Source: Tetrapyrgos nigripes (lineage: Eukaryota > Basidiomycota > Agaricomycetes > Agaricales > Campanellaceae). Taken from it: 64,000 nt of DNA. This document shows, in pieces, positions 58,860 to 64,000 of the stretch (positions within the stretch are counted from its first letter, which is position 1; each line of letters opens with the position of its first letter). Both the position numbers and the translations under genes were made by a program. Where the stretch lies: assembly GCA_013368315.1 (NCBI GenBank), contig JAACJM010000217.1:62001-126000 (forward strand). Direction: 5' to 3'. The notes below the pieces were generated by a model. It made no database searches, was not told where the DNA came from, and saw only the letters and a list, made by a program, of their open reading frames with translations.

Positions 58860-61626
58860 CTAATCACGGGAAAATAGAAAAGAGACCGTTATAGAACCCA
58901 AAAGTACCGACAACGAGTACAATGAATAAATGCCTAAGAGAACCACAGTACAGCAGATCAAGCTCCAAGAGTCCTTAAGAATAGTGGGATTGTTACTATC
59001 GGGAAAAGGGGAATTGTCTGACTCGTCCTCCTCTTTTACATTTGGAGTGTCCCCATCAACAGCCCCATCAACAGCGGGGTCCAGGAAGACGGGGACGGTG
59101 GAACTGGAAGCGACGACAGTGTCTTCTAACTCGACGCCATAGGATTTAGAGTTAGGGAAGCTGTCACTGGCCACAGTGTCATCTTTCTCAGCGTCAGGGG
59201 ATGATTTGGAGTTGGGGAAGGCGTCATCGGTGAGAAAGGTATTGTCATTGTCATTGTGGGAGGGAGAATCGTCTGGGACAACATGGCGGGATGTTTGGCG
59301 GGATGTTTCATGTACCCAGTCTACTATTCGGTCGCTTGCAAGAGAATCGTCTGAGCTATCAGCGAGAGCTATTTCATTTTGCTCGTGATCGGCTTTGACG
59401 TGGTCGACTTTGACTGGATCGGCTGGCTGATAAGGCAAATCTGGAGTCAATGATATCAGACGAGCTCAAAACTGATTTACCTGAAATTTTACCTGACTTC
59501 ATCCAGGGCCTTTTAATATCCCTATCTTTCAAATTCTCCAACACCCAGTCCAGTGCAGAAGTTTTGTTTTGAGAATCTTGTATGTGTTTCCAAACATGGT
59601 TATTGAACCATCGGGCATGTGCATCCAGAGTGGAGACATAGTTGAAATAATTAACAGGATCAACCAGAGGTCCCCACTCATGGACCCTCTGGATTGCAAA
59701 CCGCAGGTTGCCGTCATCTTTCTATAGTATCCATCAGTGACTGGCTAAAAGACCTGGCATATATAGAGACTCACGAATTGAGCACGAGCCACAAAGAGCG
59801 CGGATATGTGCATACTGGTAGCAAGACCATAGAGCGGATACGGTATGTTGAGGCATGCATAGACGGCGGCACCACTGAGGAGACCGGCACAAACCTGGTT
59901 CTTAGCGACCTCAAATTGGGCTACACGGAACTCCTGGACCAAGGCAGGAATGTCGAGGTTATGCCCGCGCAATGGCTTCGGAATTCGTTCTTTAAGCGTA
60001 GTCCAGTCCAGAAGAGTCGTTATATAAACCAACTGTTCTTGTGTAAGCGTTGGCCCAATGGAAAGACTGATTATGACATATTGATCGGCTCTGGAGTATT
60101 CGCTCAGCCCAAGGTCCTTAGAGCTGTTAACTACTGGTCGAACGAGACGCTCCGCAAATAGTTGAACTCTGGAATGTGTTAGTGGTAGGGTCACAATGTA
60201 GTGATGGAAGCACTCACGGTAGTCCATGTGATGTCCAAATGTCCTCTACGACGTTATCCAGAGGACGCCTGAACGAAGACTCTAGGGGTAGAAGGCCAGG
60301 TTGTTTGCGGGCCAGATCCATGATTTCGTCACGCCTCAACGGGTAATCACCAGCAGGCTCCACTTGTGCTCTTAAATCGGCAAGAGTCATCCATGTGCGT
60401 GTTAACTTGGAGAAGACCGCGAGATAAGAATATCGTAAGATCTTCTCCGAAGGAGAGGGCAGAGCGCGAAACAAATTCCGGTGATGCATGCTAAGCGTTT
60501 CACAGCAGATGTGGAAGATGAAGGGTTTGACATGGTGTGTCAATGTCAGGTCAACAGCGATGCGCATGGCGAAGACTTTGGAAACCGCGGCATGATGGGC
60601 AAGCTGCTTGGACGCATCTCGGCGGGTTTGATACCACTCGGATTCAGTCAAAGTTTCAGTTAGTTCTGCAACTTCTTTCTTCTCCTTTTCCGGGAACGTG
60701 TCAAAGAGCTTGTCCAAGTCCTGGCCGCCCTCATCTTCAATTGTCTGAAAGGAAAATTAGGTCAAGAAGATGAAAACACGCTTTGGAAACGCACCTTAAA
60801 TATACGGAGAAGATTGTAGCTGCAGCATATTTGCTGTGACTCCAAGAAGTTATCCCAATCGAGCACCTGTTGAATAGCCAGCATGGGTATATGAAGAAAG
60901 CTTGGGACATGGTCTGTTCCGTCTGCCGCTTCCACGCTGGCGAGATAGGCGCGGAACTGGTTCTCGTTCGCCGCGAATCTGGCGCATGCTAGTAAGCTTC
61001 AGCGTAAACGAGTCAATGAGACAGGCATACGTTGATAAGGATGATGTTTCGTTCGTGTTTCCGGATGCCGGTGTTCTCTTCGCCGATACGTCGGTACCTG
61101 GCGTTTCAGCTGATCCCGATAGTGCAAGCGTCAAGTTTTGAAGACTGCCGCTTATACGACGCATGTCATCGTAGTCGTCGCTGTCCGTAGGGGTATTATT
61201 GCTATTGCCCATTTTGGAACGTTTGGTGGGAGACCGCTCTTTATGACTGCGAGATTGGTCTTTTCGGGGAGAAATAGAACCTGTCCGGGATGACGAAGGT
61301 GTTGAAACCAGGTGGTAGGATGATTTGGTTACAGTCTGTGACCTAGTTTTAGGGTCCGTGACGATCGGACGACCACGGTAGGTCTGTTGGTCTTCCTTGG
61401 AAGGGGAAGGTCTCCGAGGTGAAGTTCGCTTTAGAGGGGAGAGTGGGCGAGGTGAACCACTTTGCTGGGAAGTGGAAGATGCAGAGAAGAGGGGGGGAAC
61501 GTCTACGTAGACGGTTCGCTTTGTAGGGGAACGACCTCGAGGGGAACGACTGTCCTTGGAAGATGAGCGACGTCGCTTTGTAGGGGAGGATGTGCCGGAA
61601 GGGGTTTTGTGATCAGAGGAGCGCAT
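58860..61626 (-). CDS. Hypothetical protein X (SPxKR-rich, tail-anchored)
   Basis: Start at 61626 (MRSSDHKTPSG). The first ~200 residues are basic and disordered with many proline-directed sites (SPTKR three times, SPLKR, SPRK). A 54-bp intron (GTATGC...GCCAG, near 61043-60990) opens a helical part: AANENQFRAYLASVEAADGT, MLAIQQVLDWDNFLESQQIC, KKEVAELTETLTESEWYQTR, HHRNLFRALPSPSEKILRYS and RRPLDNVVEDIWTSHGLP. Then come ALVQEFRVAQFEVAKNQVC and LLSGAAVYACLNIPYPLYGL. An acidic region with SDSFPNSKS repeats precedes a C-terminal helix (LICCTVVLLGIYSLYSLSVL), ending at 58860. It resembles gene Y in segment order. The basic CDK-like sites suggest cell-cycle-regulated binding, but that is inference. 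Confidence 0.68.
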
Positions 61627-62460
61627 CCTTTAACCGGTTGCTCAGAAGGTGAGTTGTTGAAGAGGCGAACTCTACAACAAGGCGGATTGACAGACGAACT
61701 GTACCATAAAGAGTCGTGCGTTTGTCGTGTGTTTCGGGAATAAGTACTTATGGTATTACAATACGAATCTTTCAATTAGCCAAGAGCGCGGCCCAATGCA
61801 CGAGAGTTTTTCCCACCAATAGTCAAAAACACAATAGCCCCCATTCCGCCCCATTGTCGTACGTGCCACCAGGCATCCGAATCCGTTTCGGTGCTTTCTA
61901 CAGGACGAATGCGTTTCGTTCTGGTGCAGCTAGAATGCGGTTCTACCTGCACTTCACGTCCTACAGTCTGGTCGACTCCGACTATTCCCCCAGATATAGT
62001 TCGGCTCATCTGGTCGCATAAGTCGCTCTTCAGATGCTTGGAGAGCATTCGTGAAGTACAAGGTATCTTCCACTCGAATCCTTACTCCTGGCACAGGCTA
62101 ATGGGATTATCTCCTTCCATGTTATTCCAACCACGGAAATGGGATCATCTCTCCTTCCAGGCTTCCAATCACGGAATACAAATGTATACGCTTAGATGGG
62201 AAGAAGGATTCGGACGGGAAAACATAAAGGGAGGGAGAACAAGAATTAGGGAGAACTAGGCTCCTGGTTTCCAAGGCAAACATGCCTACGACTTTATTGT
62301 TCTGATGCTTTTTATACCAATGATTCACAATTTCTGCAGCATTCTCACTTCGCCATGTTCTCCTCTCTTACCAGGGGTTTCAGAGGATTTTCCGTATCCC
62401 CAGGTCCTGATGTGTGTGAGGTCTTTCTTGTACCACGGACATCTGTTGACTGTTTTGCAG
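61627..62460. other. Spacer with repeat copy D
   Basis: Upstream of gene X: the duplicated 71 bp beyond the start codon (61627-61697), then copy D of the dispersed repeat in reverse orientation (61873-61950). Further right is the putative left part of the transposon gene. No other gene. Confidence 0.5.
61873..61950 (-). repeat. Dispersed short repeat, copy D (reverse)
   Basis: The reverse complement of gene-side copies B and C with a short internal deletion (gcatccgaatccgtttcgg, gcagctagaatgcggttcta). Confidence 0.75.
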
Positions 62461-64000
62461 GTTGTTTCCGGTGACTCGACTCAAGAAATCTCTCGTAATG
62501 TCAGTACCCGTTCAGCAACAGCATTTCCTCAGCTGAAAAGTTTTCAGGCAAACTCGTCGCTTCCCTCTGAACTCCTCGACGGAATGGGTTCTCTCAAGCT
62601 ACAGGAGGAGTTGTTGGTGAGTCCCAGTCACACCACAGCCTTGTCATAGACTTAACGTCGTATAGTCTCACTCGTCGCACTCGTCGCTACCAGCTGAGGG
62701 TATGGGAACCCTCAATATGGCTATGGGAGCCCTCAACATTGAGGATGACAATGCCATGCCGGGATCTTTCTCGCCAAGGATAATGAATTCAGCTGTACGC
62801 CCAGTTCTTGTTTCATCCTCAGCGTCGGTCTAATCTATTGCGATAATGCCTCAGAATGATCAGACGTCAAGCAGTAGCCGGTTCGACGACGATTTGGTGA
62901 CTCTTCTCACTGCAGCGACCATTACCGCGACTCCTGCGGACGGATCCTCGCACAACAAATTATTCTCTTCATCGTGCGAAGCCTACCAGCAGGCCAGCAC
63001 TTCCTCCTGTACCTATCGCCCCTTAGAGATGTCTGATGTCGTCGAGGGTCTGCAGGCTGCCGTTGCTGCACGCAGCCCTGTCTCCTCCCCGTCTCGGCGA
63101 CCCGGACGTCAGTTTGGTTCAACTGCTGTGTATTTGCCTCGACGACCGTCAAATCAATCTCCAGCAGGTTCTCCACAGCCTACCACACCAAATTTCCTTA
63201 CTCCACCGGCTTCAGATCCAGCGACTACACTTCGTGATCAGAAGGAACACTTGGCATTGGAAAATATGAGTGGGAGATTGGCGGAACACGAAGATATGAT
63301 GTTTGGTGATGCATTCTCGTCCTTGGATGCTGAACAGCAGGATTTGAAGCTGGAGTTGGCGCGTACTTTCTTGAAGAGCAGTCTAGGAGAGATTACGCAA
63401 CTTCTTTCCAATGCACATCGCAGGCAGAAATCGGCCGCCCGTCGCAGTAGCAGTGATTCAGCCTCGAAGGTAGAGCAGCTCAATAATCAGAGAAAGGCCT
63501 TGCATGAACGCCTTCGAAGTCTCAGCGTCAAGATCGCTGCTTTGGACGCTTTCCGTGTTCCCAAGGCACCGGTTAGAATCAATGCAGGTAAGGTCTCCTT
63601 TTTTCCTGTTCTGTGTTATACATTCTCATTTGTCCTCAGATTATGTCTACAACTCGGACTTCCCTAAATTAGATCAAATCAACCAAGTTTTGATTCTACT
63701 TGCTGTCATTTGCAACATGGTCATAGGTCTATCCATCACGCAATGCAACTTCCTCGTTGGGGTCGTGGTCTTGTTGGTGAAGTTGGGCATGTCCACGGGA
63801 GGGACTCATGACAGCAGCATCTCGTATTCCCCCACACCTTCCCAGAACACCATCATCTCGGATATGCCGACATCTCTTGCCGACGCTCTGAAAAAGTTTG
63901 GAGTTGAAGGTTCCTTTGATATGTATGCAGCGTGCCCCACATGCAACTTCACCAACAAGGCAACCATGTTAGACAACAACGGCCAATCTCATTATCCCGA
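62461..64000 (+). pseudogene. DNA transposase gene, 5' part (Tnp2/KDZ-like), with in-frame stop
   Basis: Exons: one ending at 62617, then 62666-63588, then from 63640 to the edge. They encode SLPSELLDGMGSLKLQ-type repeats, a Ser/Pro-rich region, a coiled coil (KVEQLNNQRKALHERLRSLS), then a hydrophobic run (LILLAVICNMVIGL, FLVGVVVLLVKLGM). This is followed by MPTSLADALKKFGVEG and the Cys pair of YAACPTCNFTNKAT. That order (helical run, P.SL..., CPxC) is seen at the start of Agaricomycete Tnp2/CACTA and KDZ transposases. The catalytic part lies off the right edge. A TAA (62831-62833) interrupts the spliced frame between SASV and SIAIMPQND, so this copy is probably dead unless translation starts at 62846. 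Confidence 0.5.

Noticed and set aside
1..64000. tRNA or rRNA genes
   Set aside because: I looked for B-box-like GTTCGANTC words with a matching acceptor stem and saw none; a covariance search would be needed to be sure.

Overview
The window reads as nuclear DNA of a mushroom-forming basidiomycete (Agaricomycete). Genes are multi-exonic with short (about 44-70 bp) GT-AG introns. The conserved genes include fungal Scc2/Mis4, Sin1, Sec14, DUF4436 and PR-1/CAP proteins. Several gene families resemble those expanded in Agaricomycetes: TKL-type kinases, a nuclease-kinase fusion, and proteins with a Gly/Asn-rich INNIxGDQ start. The species cannot be named from sequence alone.

Region 1 (1-18.5 kb) is a rearranged accessory block. 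It holds four copies of one uncharacterised gene, called family A here (A1 to A4). All copies share a C-terminal module, intron positions and much of the intron and 3' flank sequence, but their 5' parts differ. A1 begins with an INNIxGDQ-type Asn/Gly-rich region and is broken by a 1.1-kb inverted-repeat transposon with a 7-bp target duplication. A2 is a decayed copy whose 5' end is debris of the kinase part of A4. A3, on the minus strand, starts inside sequence that looks like a decayed CreA/Mig1-type zinc-finger gene. A4 joins a predicted pseudokinase to the module. Between them lie three broken pieces of the 3' end of the neighbouring Sec14 gene and two related kinase relics, so the block grew by repeated segmental duplication.

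Region 2 (18.6-32.4 kb) is an ordered housekeeping block: a Sec14-like lipid-transfer protein, the cohesin loader Scc2/Mis4, and the TORC2 subunit Sin1, all on the minus strand. A HIT-domain hydrolase is divergent from Sin1 over a 121-bp shared promoter.

Region 3 (33-42.5 kb) carries a secreted CAP protein, a cytochrome P450, a COQ2-like UbiA prenyltransferase and a small membrane protein. The P450 and the prenyltransferase could be a small specialised-metabolism pair, but no core synthase is present.

Region 4 (43-51.6 kb) is rich in broken genes: a nuclease-like plus kinase protein with a frameshift in its catalytic loop, a Trs33 (TRAPP) relic, a T5orf172/GIY-YIG-like relic and an Mms22/Mus7-like relic with an in-frame stop. 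An intact DUF4436 membrane protein sits among them.

Region 5 (52-64 kb) holds unknown, disordered and membrane-associated genes (X, Y, Z and an older locus), a short dispersed repeat in four copies, a 130-bp duplicated gene start, and the 5' part of a DNA transposon gene that runs off the right edge.
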